Shown piece after piece: positions 46,414-58,248 of a DNA stretch of 64,000 nt. Source of the stretch: Jacaranda mimosifolia (lineage: Eukaryota; Streptophyta; Magnoliopsida; Lamiales; Bignoniaceae). Every line of letters begins with the position of its first letter. Positions within the stretch are counted from its first letter, which is position 1. Position numbers and translations under genes: made by a program. The stretch lies in contig CM032121.1 of NCBI GenBank assembly GCA_018894105.1, positions 26,132,230 to 26,196,229 on the forward strand, in the 5' to 3' direction. The notes under the pieces were generated by a model that saw only the letters and a program-made list of their open reading frames with translations, did no database searches and was not told the DNA's origin.

Positions 46414-47474
46414 ATAAAGGGGGATTTTGATTCATTTTGCTTCAAACATGTATGAAATAGCTCTTTATTCTTTTAATTTGTTTCCAAAGTGTGCTTTAGT
46501 TATTGATTTGTTATTTTTTTCTCGTTGACCTTTTGCCTCTTTTCAATGCTTGTCCCTGAGGTAATACTTAAATAATCGGGTTGAATTAGTACACATTGTA
46601 AGAATGGCATAAGTAGTTGAGTTCTTGTTTATTGCACTTTGACCTGTTATCTTGTTGGTTGATTTGGATAAAAAATATATGAGGGAAATAATGCATTATC
46701 ACTCCTAATAATTGTCATGCATAGTGGGTTAACTTTTCTAGAACTTGCCTTGATGAGCATATTTGGGTTGAATGGTTGAGTTGAATCTACTAAGACAATG
46801 AAGATGACTAGGTTTGACCATTTAATCCCTCTCCAAAAAAACAATGGCTTGATTACTCCACTAATCACTAAAATAAAGTGATTATGAGTAGGGATAATAA
46901 CCATCTAGGTTTGTGACCGACTAAGTAACCAGGTGCATTCATCACCAATGTTTGTATTCACATAAAAAGGTCAGATGACATTCTAGACAAATTGTGGCCA
47001 ACTAAGTAACTGGGTGCATTCATAACCAATGTTTGTATTCGCATAAAAAGATTGGTCCACGCGTTAAGTTTAGTGCCAAAAAAAGGGGGAGATCAGATAA
47101 GGTTTTTCCTTTCATCCTTTATGTTTTCGTACATTCAACTTGGTATTTCTCCCTGAATAAGTGATATCGTTGCATGTTTTTGATAGTTAACCTTATATAT
47201 ATATATATATATATTGATTTCAAATGAACTTAATGAAGAAGTGTTAAATCCATTTTACATTTTAAGTTCAAAGATATTGCTATAGTGACATGTTATTTAT
47301 GTAATTTATAAGGGTTCTTTCTATGAAGAGCATATTCCTACTTTTGTCTTGATTCAGCTTTCAAAATATGATAATTTGGACTATATTGGGGCAAGCTAAG
47401 AAATAGGTAGAAGTGACTGTGAGAAACATTGATAAATTAGGGCTATTGTATGCTTGAGGACAAGCATTGTCAAA
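46414..47474. other. ATH 3' untranslated region with two direct repeat units
   Basis: Non-coding. Two units of about 58-60 bp at 46,911-46,970 and 46,993-47,050 share ACTAAGTAAC...GGTGCATTCAT...CCAATGTTTGTATTC and are separated by about 22 bp. A (TA)n run lies at 47,194-47,214. Nothing else is recognisable. Confidence 0.72.
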
Positions 47475-47487
47475 GTGTGGGGGAATT
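47475..47487 (+). promoter_or_regulatory. Polypurine tract of ATH
   Basis: GTGTGGGGGAATT immediately before the 3' LTR. G-rich tracts of this form are usual in Athila-type elements. Confidence 0.8.
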
Positions 47488-47696
47488 TATTAAATTGTAT
47501 TTTTGTCATTTAATTTGTATAATTTCCCCTAATGATTAATAGTAAAAGTGCCTAATTATTAGATTTTAACTTTTATTTTATATTTTGTGAAGCAGATTGA
47601 AGATTCGAACTAAATTGAAAATTGAGTATTTGGCATGCTTGGAGCAAAAAATAGCATTCCTGATGAGATAAGAAATGGAAGAAGAAAATAATTTGA
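47488..47696 (+). repeat. 3' LTR of ATH, first 209 bp only
   Basis: TATTAAATTGTATTTTTGTC... aligns with the 5' LTR from 22,977 (first bases changed from TG to TA). It is cut at 47,697 by copy E. The rest of the LTR lies beyond the right end of the window. Confidence 0.85.
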
Positions 47697-49871
47697 TGTT
47701 AGAATAGTACCCTGCAAGCCAATTAGATTGGTCTTGTAAACTATTTCCTTCTAAGAAAATCTTGATTTGATGATATTCATTATATGACCATCTTCATCTT
47801 ATGCTCATTATTCCTTTATTGGCGTTTGGTTGGAGCTCTTAGATCACACAAGACTATAGGACTTGGTCATGCAATGGGTGGTGATCATGGAATAAGTCTT
47901 ATACGGTCGTCATCTTAAATCTTCAAGTCATAGGATCTTATGAGATAAGGCATCTAAGATTTAGATAGACTTACACTAGCGATATAAGATATAGATACAT
48001 GTTAGGGGATGCTTGTTAGAGAACAAGGCATTGAAGGCCCGCTTGGAGAATCCACTAGATAGCCAAAGTGGCAAGTTCTCTAGCTTACACGCTAGTGCAT
48101 ATAATTAGTCATTTGATCTGAGGATCCATGGTAACCATGTGTTTACGTCTTCATGCTTTGACTCCTCCCTGGTCACTTAGGGTCATTTGGGTAGTGATTG
48201 GGCATGAGCCACTTAGACATAGAGCTACCAAGATGAAATCCGATTCCTCGTCTTTGTGAAGGGCGAGTGCATTTCCTATATGCTCTATATGATAGATTCT
48301 GGGAAATCTTTGGGCAATGTGGTATGACAATTTGGAAAATGAGTTTCTACAAAGATGAGGTCATAAAAGAAATCGAACATTGAGAATAGAAACATAGTAT
48401 CAAGGCTATTGCGGAGTCGGTAAATATCTTACCCTAGCCCTCTTTTGGGAGATAGGAGACGGGAGGACCCTATTTGCATGGTATGTGTAAAGCTAAAATA
48501 GTTCTCAAAGAGCATTCATTTTGGACAAATTAATCGGGCTCCATGGGCTTGAGGTTGGACATCAACCATGGAGATTGGGTATTCTTCAATTAATTGAGAT
48601 TAATTGAATTAAGTCAAATGGTTTAAAGAAGTTTAAACTAAGATGAATATATGATATTCAAAAGTCGCAAAGAGTTGTGAGCTCGTGTCCAATGAATGGT
48701 AGAACCTAATGGGTCAGACACAAAAGCTAATTGCATTTCTACTTGATGGAAAAGGATTTACTAAGAGTTAGAAAATTGCTCCTAGTGGACTGATTTGAGC
48801 TTGGTAAAAATTGAGGTCATTTTTGGCTTGATCAATTTAATTGTTAAAATGATCGACTAATATAAGGAGTTAAATTAGACCAATAATTAAGGAGTTAGTT
48901 TTGTGGTGTAACATGACCATCAATTGGTCAAGTTAGCTTAAAGAGTTAACTATGACTAGCTTAAAGATTTAAGTTAATTGACTTAAGAGTTCAGTCAAAG
49001 GTTAATTAATTAAATTAAAGTATTTAATTTAATTAATGAGGAGAATTAATTTTGAAAGAAAAATTCAAATGAAAGGTTCATTTTGTGTGCCATTTTAATT
49101 AATTTGAAATTAGATTCCAAATGAAATTAAAATGCACACAAAATTCAAATTTGAATTTGAATTGCAAGTTGGCAACTTGCATGACCAAGTTGGCAGTCGC
49201 CTTGAGGAAGGTGTGATGCTACCTTGGCATCACACCATCCTCACTCTATATATAGATATAGAGGGTGAGAGAAGCGGCCAACTCATGCTTATGTGAAGAA
49301 TTAGATTCTTTCACATTTTCCCTTGAAAATCTTTAGTGTTGCCTCATGTGTTGAAGCTCCATTTCTTCTCTTCTTTTCCTACCTCAAATCAAGCCTCCAT
49401 CTCTTCAAATGTCCTTTGTGTTTTCCACCCAACCCCAAGGATATTAGGAACTAGTATTGGTGTGTAGATCATATTGTTAGAGGAAAGATATTGGAATTGC
49501 TTGCTCTTGGAAGATCCACTATTCGGGCAGTCTGCTTGGCAATTTTTTTTTGGAATTTTTCTGTAGATTTTTGAGCTGATGTTTTTACAGTAGCTTCACC
49601 AAGGAGTTGAGAAGGCACTATAATTTTTTCATAATTTTTGGAGTAGTTTTGATTGGGCAAAAGTTGCTCCAAATCCGCTGCACCACTGTTTGACAATTTC
49701 TGGATTGAAGAAGTGTTCTTTATCTTTCCTTTGGATTTTTTCTAATCAAGGTAATTCTCCATCCAAATTTAAATCATAGGCATGTTTAGATCCATGTTTG
49801 CTTGTGTTGCGCTAGTTAATTTCAGCTTATGAAGTTTTAATTATTGGATCCTAATGCATCACTTGCCTTCA
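47697..49871 (+). repeat. 5' LTR of copy E (2,175 bp)
   Basis: TGTTAGAATAG...CTTGCCTTCA. The U3 hairpin array (about 48,830-49,042) is more decayed than in C and F. It serves as the intact reference for the 209-bp deletion in copy A's LTR. Confidence 0.9.
49204..49262 (+). promoter_or_regulatory. Promoter hairpin plus TATA, 5' LTR of copy E
   Basis: Inverted repeat with 16-bp arms GAGGAAGGTGTGATGC / GCATCACACCATCCTC, one mismatch and a 7-base loop (49,204-49,242), followed by CTATATATAGATATAG (49,246-49,262). The TATA tract is itself inside a second inverted repeat (CTCAC-TCTATA / TATAGA-GGTGAG). Confidence 0.6.
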
Positions 49872-49873
49872 AG

Positions 49874-49885
49874 TGGTATTGGAGC
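49874..49885 (+). promoter_or_regulatory. Primer binding site of copy E
   Basis: TGGTATTGGAGC, two bases after the LTR end. It differs from the tRNA-Met-type TGGTATCAGAGC at two positions. Confidence 0.82.
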
Positions 49886-51822
49886 CTAATTCATGCTTTG
49901 ATTGGATTTTTCAATGATTGATTCATGTGATGAATTGATCAAAATCACCAAATTACTGATTCCTATGATGGATTGGAGTGTTTGGATGATGTTGTGTGTG
50001 GCTCCTTAACTGATGAATTGAAAGTATGCTAATATGTGTTTTCAGTGTTGATTCATATGATTAGTACGTTTTAATTCATAGCTTCTAATATTGAATGTTT
50101 ATTGAGCATTAGTTTATGTTATATATTGATATAGCATGTTAATGATGGCCTAAAAGAGTTTTGGTCATTTTTGGATCCAATTTGATTGGAGTTTAGTTGG
50201 AGATTTTTTAAGAATGTGATTCTTACTTTAATTTGTTTTTGAAAGCATGGTTGAGCACTTGAAATTTTAGTTTTGAAAGGTGTTTTAGATCTGAAATTTC
50301 ATCTATAATGTGTGTAGTAATGTATAAAAGTTGTTCCAAATTTTTTGGTGCACAAAAAGTTGAGCAAAATTAAGGTGACTCGGCCATATCCATGAAACAG
50401 GCCTGATTGCCCTAGTGCAAGCCTACCACATGGTAGTGTGCCTAGCCTAGGCTGGTAGTAGCTGGTTTGGGTCTTGGCTGCTTCATTTTTGTGATCAAAA
50501 GTGTTTTATTACACACATTTAGATGCATAAATGTTGTGCAAGTTCTCAAATTTATGTTTGCAATTTTTGATTGCTTTTAAAAATTTGTTAAAGTTAATCT
50601 CCATGTTGACACATAATTGTTATGCTAGCTCTTTCTTGGCCAATTATTTGTTTATGAGATAAGCATTTAATTGTTGAAATTGAATTTCAATTCTAGATCT
50701 ATTTATTGTTCATTTAATTGTTGAATGAATGATGAATGAATGGGGATGATCATGAGTTTAATATTGATTTTATTTGTTTCAAGTTGTTGAAAAGCGTTGT
50801 ATTAAATTGGGGCTTGCATGTCTCTTAATTCTATCTTGTAAAAGTTATGAAAGTAGAATCACTATGAGTGAGGATTTCTTTCTCATGTAATTATTACATG
50901 AAGCAAAGAAGACCGTTGGAGGCATGGAGACTTTTGAAGACCCATGAATGTATAGGGATACACTCATGTAATAGCTAGATTTAATCAACCCACTTAAAAT
51001 CAACTAAGTGGTGCACCTATGGCTCTAAGTGCACCACTTGGTTAAACTTATAGTCATCCCACCCTAGGAGCATGCTAGGCACATTTACTTATTTATGCTT
51101 TTCATATCCTATTGATGTATGAGATGCATGGTTCGGATATAGAAAACCTAAATAAGAAGATAAAATGATGAGATCTTTGCAAGCAAAAACCTTCCACATA
51201 AAATGTCTAAGTACTTTCAAATATTAAGTCAAAATAGATATGAATTAAAAAGGAGTTTTTAATTAATCCATGCCTTCTATCAATAGTACATAGCTTGATG
51301 ATACTACCATCTTTGTGTGATATACATCTAGTAATGAGGGTCACACTTAGGTGGAAAGTTGTGACCATATACTTAGCATATGATGCATCTTTGATTTGAG
51401 GTCTCCCATGCATTATGCACTCGGTTATAGGGATGTTGTGACGCCGTCTCGAATCAAAGTTTGATTAGTAGGTTTGACTTAACACTAAGTAATGTAAAGG
51501 TCATCCTTATAGGGGATTTACATGAAAATGTGAGGTAAAATATATCAAGAGTTGTACAGAGATGCAATTAGCAAAAATTGGTTACCTTTGGATTGTTTGT
51601 GCATATACATCCAGTCACAGGGGTCTACTTACAAGTCCTTGGGTCTTAATTCTCACTAGAAAATAAGATTTTCTGAATTCTTTTAGGGGTGAAAGATTTG
51701 ATAAAATAATGGGAGAAAAATATGCTTGAAAGACTATGAACATGTTTTAAATATCAAAATTCAATCATATGCTTATATTTTTTTTTTCGCCTCTTGTAGA
51801 TTTTTGAAATCTTCAAAAGAAA
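49886..51822 (+). other. 5' untranslated leader of copy E
   Basis: About 1.94 kb of leader and the most complete uninterrupted example here. The G+C-rich patch is at about 50,370-50,480 and contains the palindrome AGCCTAGGCT and CTACCACATGGTAG. Spaced motif copies lie near 51,310-51,345, 51,405-51,430, 51,500-51,520 and 51,605-51,630. No gene is seen. Confidence 0.75.
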
Positions 51823-52640
51823 ATGGCTAAAAATCTACTCGCAAGCATTTTGGAACCAATAAACTCATTGGGCCTAACTTCCGTGATTGGTTAAGGAAAC
51901 TTAAAATCATTCTTCACTCCAAAAAGAGAACTTACATACTTCATCAATGTCTGCCAGATACCTTAGGTGATGATGCCACCGATGAGGCCCATGAATTGTT
52001 CACTAAATTTGTAGATGATGATCTACAAATGAGATGCTTCATGATAGCTTCCATGACTAATGAGTTCCAAAAGACTCACGATCATACGAAACATGCATGT
52101 GAGATCAATAAACACCTACAAGAGTTCTATGATGTACAAACAAGACACAAAAGGTTCACTTTATCTAGAGATCTCTTTAGAGCAAGGATGATTGTGGGTT
52201 CAAGTGTCCATGATCATGGGCTTAAGATGATTGGACTCATCAAAAAGCTTGGACAACTAGATGTGGCCATAGAAAATGATCTCTACATGGATTTGATCAT
52301 ATAACCATTGCTCCCTTTGTTCGACCAATTCATTATGAACTTTAATATATCCAACCAAGAGGTGATGATTAACGAATTAGTGAATGTGATGGGGACCACT
52401 GAGGCTACTATGAAAAAGGAAAAGCCTATTAAGCTTGTTTCCGCCTCTAAGTCGAAAGGCCTTAGGGGTCCTAGAAAGGGATGTAAGAGGAAGAAGTGTT
52501 CTTCCTCAAATGGGAAGCAACCCTTGAAAGGTTCAAGGGGGAGTGAAGAAGAAGATAGGTGACAAAATCGATGCAATGTATTTTTTCTGTGGCAAAAAGG
52601 GGCATTGGAAAAGAAACTGCAAGGAACACCTTGGCACACT
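51823..52640 (+). pseudogene. gag: Copia Gag of copy E
   Basis: The ATG at 51,823 (MAKNLLASIL) is followed by early frame breaks. Open pieces are 51,996-52,304 (capsid region with K-F-V-D-D-D-L-Q, H-L-Q-E-F-Y), 52,308-52,562 (F-D-Q-F-I-M-N-F-N-I-S and the Lys/Ser tail) and 52,543-52,779. The zinc knuckle near 52,583 has lost its first Cys (Tyr-Phe-Phe-Cys) but keeps C, H and C after it. Confidence 0.82.
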
Positions 52641-53880
52641 TGGGAAGGGTATGTACTTTATTGAAGTACATTTGACGAATAATTATTCCTTAGGGGTATT
52701 TGGTACCCATGTGGTTCTCACCTTTGCAATTCGCTACAGGGGATGGAAAGAAAAAAGAGTCTTCGTGAAGAGGATATGATCATCCGCCTAGGAAATGGAG
52801 CTAAAGTTGCCACCATGGTCCAAGGTGCAATCAATTTAGACTTTGGGAATGCTTGCATTGTACTTGATCTAGTTTGTTATGTACCTAACTTTGTTAAGAA
52901 CATTATTTCAATTCCCATTCTTGATAATGAATAATATGATTTTTCTATATCTAATGGGATGTTGAAAGCATTAACTAATAGTTCTTTGATTGCTCAAGGT
53001 ACATTAAATAACGGATTGTACATACTTATTTCTCAACCTCTACTAATGCATATTCAATCAATTAAAAGGAAGTTAGATAACCAAGAAGATGTCATTCTTT
53101 GGCATACGAGACTTGGACATATTTCTAAAAATAGGATGAACAAGTAAGAAGCTATCAAAGCACTAAATATTAGTGGCACTAAGGTCTTTCCTACTTGTGA
53201 ATCTTGTTTGAAGGAAAAAATGACCAAAGCTCATTTTGTAGGACAAATGAAGCAAACCACAAGTCCTTCAGATTTGATCCATACAGACGTTTGTGGCCCA
53301 CTAAGAGTTAGTGCGAGAGGAGGCTATTCCAACTTCATCACCTTCACCAATGATTATAGTCGGTTTGGACATGTGTATCTTATGAAGTACAAGTCCAAAG
53401 CCTTTGAAAAGTTCGAAGAGTATAGGAATAAAGTGGAAAAACAAAAGGGACTTAGTATTAAAGCCCTTCAATCCAATCAAAGTGGCGAATACTTAAGTAC
53501 CAAATTCTTGCATTATCTAAAAGATAATGGGATTCTTTCTCAATAGACTCTACCCGGCACACCACAATAGAATAGATTAGCTAAAAGGAGAAACCGTACC
53601 TTGTTGGACATGGTACATTCCAAATGAGCTTTTTCAATGTGCCTATATCATTTTGGGGATACATCTTAGCAACGGCGGTGAAGCTACTAAATGTAGTACC
53701 TTCAAAGTCGGTACCAAAAACACCGCATGAGATGTGGCATGGCAAAGCAACCTCTTATCATTATCTAAAAGTTTGGAGATGTGAGACAAATAGTGGGAGA
53801 CAAGTTAGATAGTAAATCCACCTTGTGCAAGTTTGTGGGATACCCAAGAGAGTCTATAGATTAATACTTTTATGATCCCT
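52641..53880 (+). pseudogene. pol: Copia protease and integrase of copy E
   Basis: The protease active site near 52,700 is lost: Asp is replaced by Gly and a one-base deletion shifts the frame. GAG-pre-integrase is read at 52,959-53,147 (W-H-T-R-L-G-H). The integrase core at 53,208-53,546 keeps IHTDVCGPL. The second catalytic Asp is Asn (L-Q-S-N-Q-S-G-E-Y; codon 53,475-53,477) and the Glu is Lys (L-A-K-R-R; codon 53,583-53,585). The C-terminal part is 53,624-53,880. Confidence 0.83.
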
Positions 53881-55640
53881 CGAAACAAAATGTGTTTGCT
53901 TTGAGGAATGCCTAACTTTTGGAAAAGCTATTTCTATTAGATAGAAATGGCGTTGTTGTTGAACTTGATGAAGCTCAAAATGATCATCAAATCCCACAAG
54001 CGGTAAGAACAAGTGAGCATCAAGAGCCTTACACATAACCTCTAAAAAGGTCGGATCGAATCAAGAAGCAACCCGAAAGGTTTGGATTTCTTCAAGAGAC
54101 TGGCCAATCAGATAATGATTTGAAGAGCTATGAGGAAGCTATGTTGGACATAAACTTGAGATATTGGCAAAACACCATGAGATCCGAAATGGACTTTATA
54201 TACTTCAATAAAGTATGGACTTTAGGAGATCTACCAAAGGGAATAGTTTTCATTGGTTGCAAGTGGATCTATAAGTGAAAGCTAGGAGTCGATGGAGAGG
54301 AAATGACCTTTAAGGCGCAACTAGTGGCAAAAGGTTACACTCAAAGACCCAATATTGATTTTGAGGAAACTTTTTCACTAGTCGCAATACCTAAGTCCAT
54401 TTAAATTCTACTTGCCATAGCCACATATTATGATTATGAGATATGGCAAACGAATGTGAAAACAACTTTTCTCAATGGAGACATTGAAGAAGAAATTCAT
54501 ATGGACCAACCACAAAGTTTTACATCCAAAGGGAGTAAGCAAAAATTTTGCAAACTCCAGAGATCCATTTATGGACTCAAACAAGTGTCTCGAAGTTCGA
54601 ACATACATTTTGTCTAAACAGTCAAATCATTTAGCTTTCTAAAAAATATATATGAACCGTGTGTGTATAAAAAGGCTAGTGGGCGTATTATACAATTTAT
54701 TGTGCTCTATGTCAATGACATCCTTCTCATTAGGAATGAGGTTGGAATGTTATGGTGTACAAAAATATAGTTATCTACTTAATTCTCCATGAAGGATTTG
54801 GGAGAAGCATAATACGTATTAGGAATATGTATCTATAGGGATAGATCGAGGAGGATGTTGGGGCTTTCCTAAACCCCGTACATTAGCAAGATACTAAAGA
54901 GGTTTAGTATGGAAGAATCCAAGAGGGGATTCCATCCCATAGGACATGGCATTCGTCTCTCCAAGTTCATTGCCCCTAAGACTGATGACGAGTGACAAAG
55001 GATGTCTCACATACCTTATGCCTATTCCATTGGGAGCATAATGTATGCAGTTCAATGCACAAGACTAGATGTGGCACACACTCTAAATGTTATGAGTTAT
55101 TTCCAATACAAACCCAATAAAAGTCACTAGAAGGCTGTAAAAATAATCCTAAAGCACTTAAGAAGGACTAAGAACTTGTTTTAGGTATACGACAGTAGAG
55201 AATTGAAACTGAGGGATTTTTATATTCTAGTTTCTAATCCGATGTAGATGAATGAAAATCCACTTTTAGATTTATATTTTTACCTCAATGGTGGCACGGT
55301 GAATTGAAAAGTTCCAAACAAGACACCACAGCCGACTCTACCATAGAGGCAGAATATGTTGCGCCTTCAGAATCTACAAAGGAAGGTGTTTGGATGAAAA
55401 ACTTTGTTCAAGAGTTGAGTGTAATGCTTAGCGTTGTTGAGCCAGTAGCTATTTTCTATGACAACAACAGGGCAGTAGCCCAAGCTAAAGAGCCAAGATC
55501 TCATCAGCGATCCAAGCACATATTGAGGCAATATCATTTGATTTGGGAGATCATTGATAGAGGCGACATCTAAGTGGAGAGTGTTGCATCGAAAGAGAAT
55601 ATAGCACATTTACTAACGAAACCCTTATTGCAAAAGTTAT
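53881..55640 (+). pseudogene. pol: Copia linker, RT and RNase H of copy E
   Basis: The linker (53,881-54,186) is followed by RT. The first Asp motif reads W-Q-T-N-V-K-T-T-F (Asn codon 54,453-54,455). The Y-V-D-D box reads Y-V-N-D (54,708-54,719). Stops include TAA near 54,400 and 54,615. RNase H at 55,304-55,573 is the best preserved in the window (D-T-T-A-D-S-T-I-E-A-E-Y, Y-D-N-N, S-K-H-I-L-R-Q-Y-H). It is followed by a stop and the C-terminal T-K-P-L-L-Q-K segment. Confidence 0.85.
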
Positions 55641-55692
55641 TTGAAGGACATCTCTAGAAGATGGGTCTTAAGATTATGGGGAATTGGCTTTA

Positions 55693-55707
55693 GGGCAAGT
55701 AGGAGAT
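55693..55707 (+). promoter_or_regulatory. Polypurine tract of copy E
   Basis: GGGCAAGTAGGAGAT adjoining the LTR start TGTTGGAATAG. Confidence 0.85.
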
Positions 55708-56008
55708 TGTTGGAATAGTGCCCCACAAGCCAATTAGATTGTTGTTGTAAACTGTTTCCTTGTAATACAATCTTGATTGAATGATATTCATTATATGGCC
55801 ATCTTATGCTTATTATTACTTCACTTGCATTTAGTTGAAGCCATTAAATCTCACAAGACTACAGGATTTGGTCACGCACTAGTGATCATAGAGTATGTCT
55901 TACATGATTGTGTTCTTAAATCTTCAAAGTCATAGGATCTTATGAAACAAGGTCTCTAAGATGGACAGACTTGCACTAACGATGCATAAATCCTAGGATT
56001 GGATGTTA
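55708..56008 (+). repeat. 3' LTR of copy E, first 301 bp
   Basis: TGTTGGAATAGTGCCCC... aligned with 47,697-48,000. It stops at TGTTA (56,004-56,008), where copy F begins. Confidence 0.85.
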
Positions 56009-58248
56009 TGAAGTCAAGTGAGGCACTAGGATCCAATTATAAAACTTCAGAAGCTAAAATTAACTAGTGCTTCACAAGTAAAGAAAGATCTAAACATGGT
56101 TAGGATTCATATTTTGATGGAGAGTTATCTTGATTAGCAAAATCCAAAGGAAGGAAGAATAACTCTTTTTCAATCCAAAATCTGTCAAACAGCGGCGCAA
56201 CAAAAAGGATACAACTTTTGCACGACCCAAGTATCTCCAAAAATTTTGAAAAAAATTCAATATATCCACAACTCTTTGATGAACTATTGTGAAAATTTTA
56301 GAACAAAGCATCTTTTGGATCTCTTGGAAAAAATTTACCAAGTAACTGACCTGACTGGTGAATCTCCAAGGCACAACAATTCTATTATCTTGCATCTATC
56401 AATATGATCCACACACCAATACTTTTTCCAATTTCTCCTCAAAATTAGCTACAGATAGAGAGGAGAAAAGAGAGCTTGAAGGCCGATTTTGGGGTTAAAG
56501 AAGAAAAGAAAAGTGGAGCTTCAACTCATGAGGCAACACTTTGGAGGAGGGAAAATGTGAGAATCTAATTCTTCACATAGATTGATATTGGCCGCCTATT
56601 CTCACCTCTATATCAATATATAGATGGAGGATGGTGTGATGCCAAAGTGGCATCACACCTTTCTCAAGGTGGGGGGACCCCCCACTTGTCTTGCAAGTTG
56701 GCAAATTCAAATCAAATTTGAATTTTGTGAGCATTTCAATTATATTTAGATCTAATTTCAAATTAATTAAATGTCACACCAAATGAAACTTTCATTTGAA
56801 AATTTTCCTCCAAAAAATGATTTTTCTCATTAATTAAATTAAATACTTTAATTTAATTAATTTAATCCTTGACTTAACTCTTAAGTCAATTAGCTTAACT
56901 CTTTTAGCTAATAATTGTTAACTTAACTCTTTAAGTTAAATTGGCCTATTGATGGTCATGTGGCACTAAATAATTAACTCCTTAATTATTGGTCTAATTT
57001 AACTATTTAAATTATTTGATTAATTTAACAATTAAATTAATCAACCCAAAATTCCCTTTAGAATTCGATCACCCCAAAATCGGGCACTTGGAGTGAGTTT
57101 CTAACACTTAGAAAAATTCCTCCATCATTTAGGTAATGCAATTGGCTTTTCTGTGTGGCCCGATAGATTCTACCATTCATTGGACATAGGCTCACAACTC
57201 CTTGTGACTTTTGAATATCATATATTCCTTTTAGTTTAAACTCCTTTAAACTAATCGACTCAATTCAATTAATCTTTATTAATCGAAGAGTACCCAATCT
57301 CTATAGTCGATGTCCAACCTCAAGTCCATGGAGCCCAACAAATTGGCCGAAATGAATTCTCTTAGAGAACTATTATAGGTCTACGCATGTCATGTAAATA
57401 CTATAATTTCATCTCCTATCTCCCGAAAAAGGCCTAGGACAAGATATTTGTTGGCTTCCTAATAGCCTCGATGCTATATTTTTATTCCCAATGTTTGACT
57501 CCACTTTATGGCCTCATCTTTGGAAAACTACTTTTCCAAATTGTCATACTACTTTGAGCAAGGATTTCTAGGAATCGATCACTATACAGTGCATAGGAGT
57601 TGTACTCGCCCTTCACAAAGACGAGGAGGCGAATTCTATCTTGGATCACACAAACCTTCATGTTTAAGTAGCTTATGCCCAATCACTACCTGAATAGCCC
57701 ACTAAGTGACCAAGAAGGAGTCAAAGCATAAAGAATTAAACACAAGGTTACCATATATCCTCAAGTTGAAGGACTAATTATATGCACTAGCATAAGTTGG
57801 AGAATTTGCCACTACTGGCTTCCCACTTTGGCTATCTAGTGGATTCTCTAGATGGGCCTTCAATACCTTGTTCCCTAACAAGCACCCACTTACATGCATC
57901 CATATCACATATAGGATTGCTTATGGAATGGGACAATATCCAATTCCTTGGAACTATACATCGTTAGTGCAAGTCTATCCAGATCTTAGATGCCCTATCT
58001 TTAAAGATCCTATGACTTGGAAGATTTAAGATCACGATCGTGTAAGACTTATTTCATGATCATCACCTAGTACGTGACCAAGTCCAGTAGTCATGTGTGA
58101 TCCAAGGGCTTCAACTAGATGCCAGTCAAGTATAAATGATCATAAGATGAAGATGACCATAATATGAATATCATTCAATAAAAATTGTATCATAAGTGAA
58201 ATAGTTTACAATGCCGATCTAATTAGCTTGTGGGGCACTATTCCAACA
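56009..58248 (-). repeat. 3' LTR of copy F (2,240 bp)
   Basis: TGAAGTCAAGTG...ATTCCAACA on plus. The U3 hairpin array is at about 56,830-57,044, with a perfect 13-bp-arm hairpin (CAA loop) at 57,016-57,044. Confidence 0.9.
56610..56665 (-). promoter_or_regulatory. Promoter hairpin plus TATA, LTR of copy F
   Basis: TATATCAATATATAGATGG (56,610-56,628) is followed by an inverted repeat GGTGTGATGCCA / TGGCATCACACC (56,633-56,659). Confidence 0.57.

Larger units (their letters stand above)
22977..47696 (+). mobile_element. Ty3/gypsy Athila-like element (ATH), split by copy D
   Basis: Plus-strand gypsy element with domain order gag, protease, RT, RNase H, integrase (integrase after RT, unlike copia), then an Athila ORF-1-like region, polypurine tract and 3' LTR. 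The left LTR starts at 22,977, the tRNA-Asp-type primer site is at 24,239, and the 3' LTR starts at 47,488. Copy D (26,504-41,125) interrupts it, and copy E interrupts the 3' LTR at 47,697. The first 209 bp of the two LTRs differ at roughly one base in nine by eye. The end of the element is outside the window. The candidate left TSD is ATATT (22,972-22,976). Confidence 0.9.
47697..56008 (+). mobile_element. Copia copy E, 3' LTR interrupted by copy F
   Basis: Plus-strand element with 5' LTR 47,697-49,871, primer site, leader, gag, pol, polypurine tract and the first 301 bp of its 3' LTR. It is inserted in ATH's 3' LTR; the left TSD would be TTTGA (47,692-47,696) and its partner is outside the window. 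The start of the two LTRs is visibly more diverged than in C or D. Both RT catalytic Asp motifs and two of the three integrase acidic residues are changed. Confidence 0.9.

Noticed and set aside
49204..49242. Promoter hairpin as a microRNA precursor
   Set aside because: Arms are only about 16 bp with a 7-base loop, too short for a plant microRNA foldback.
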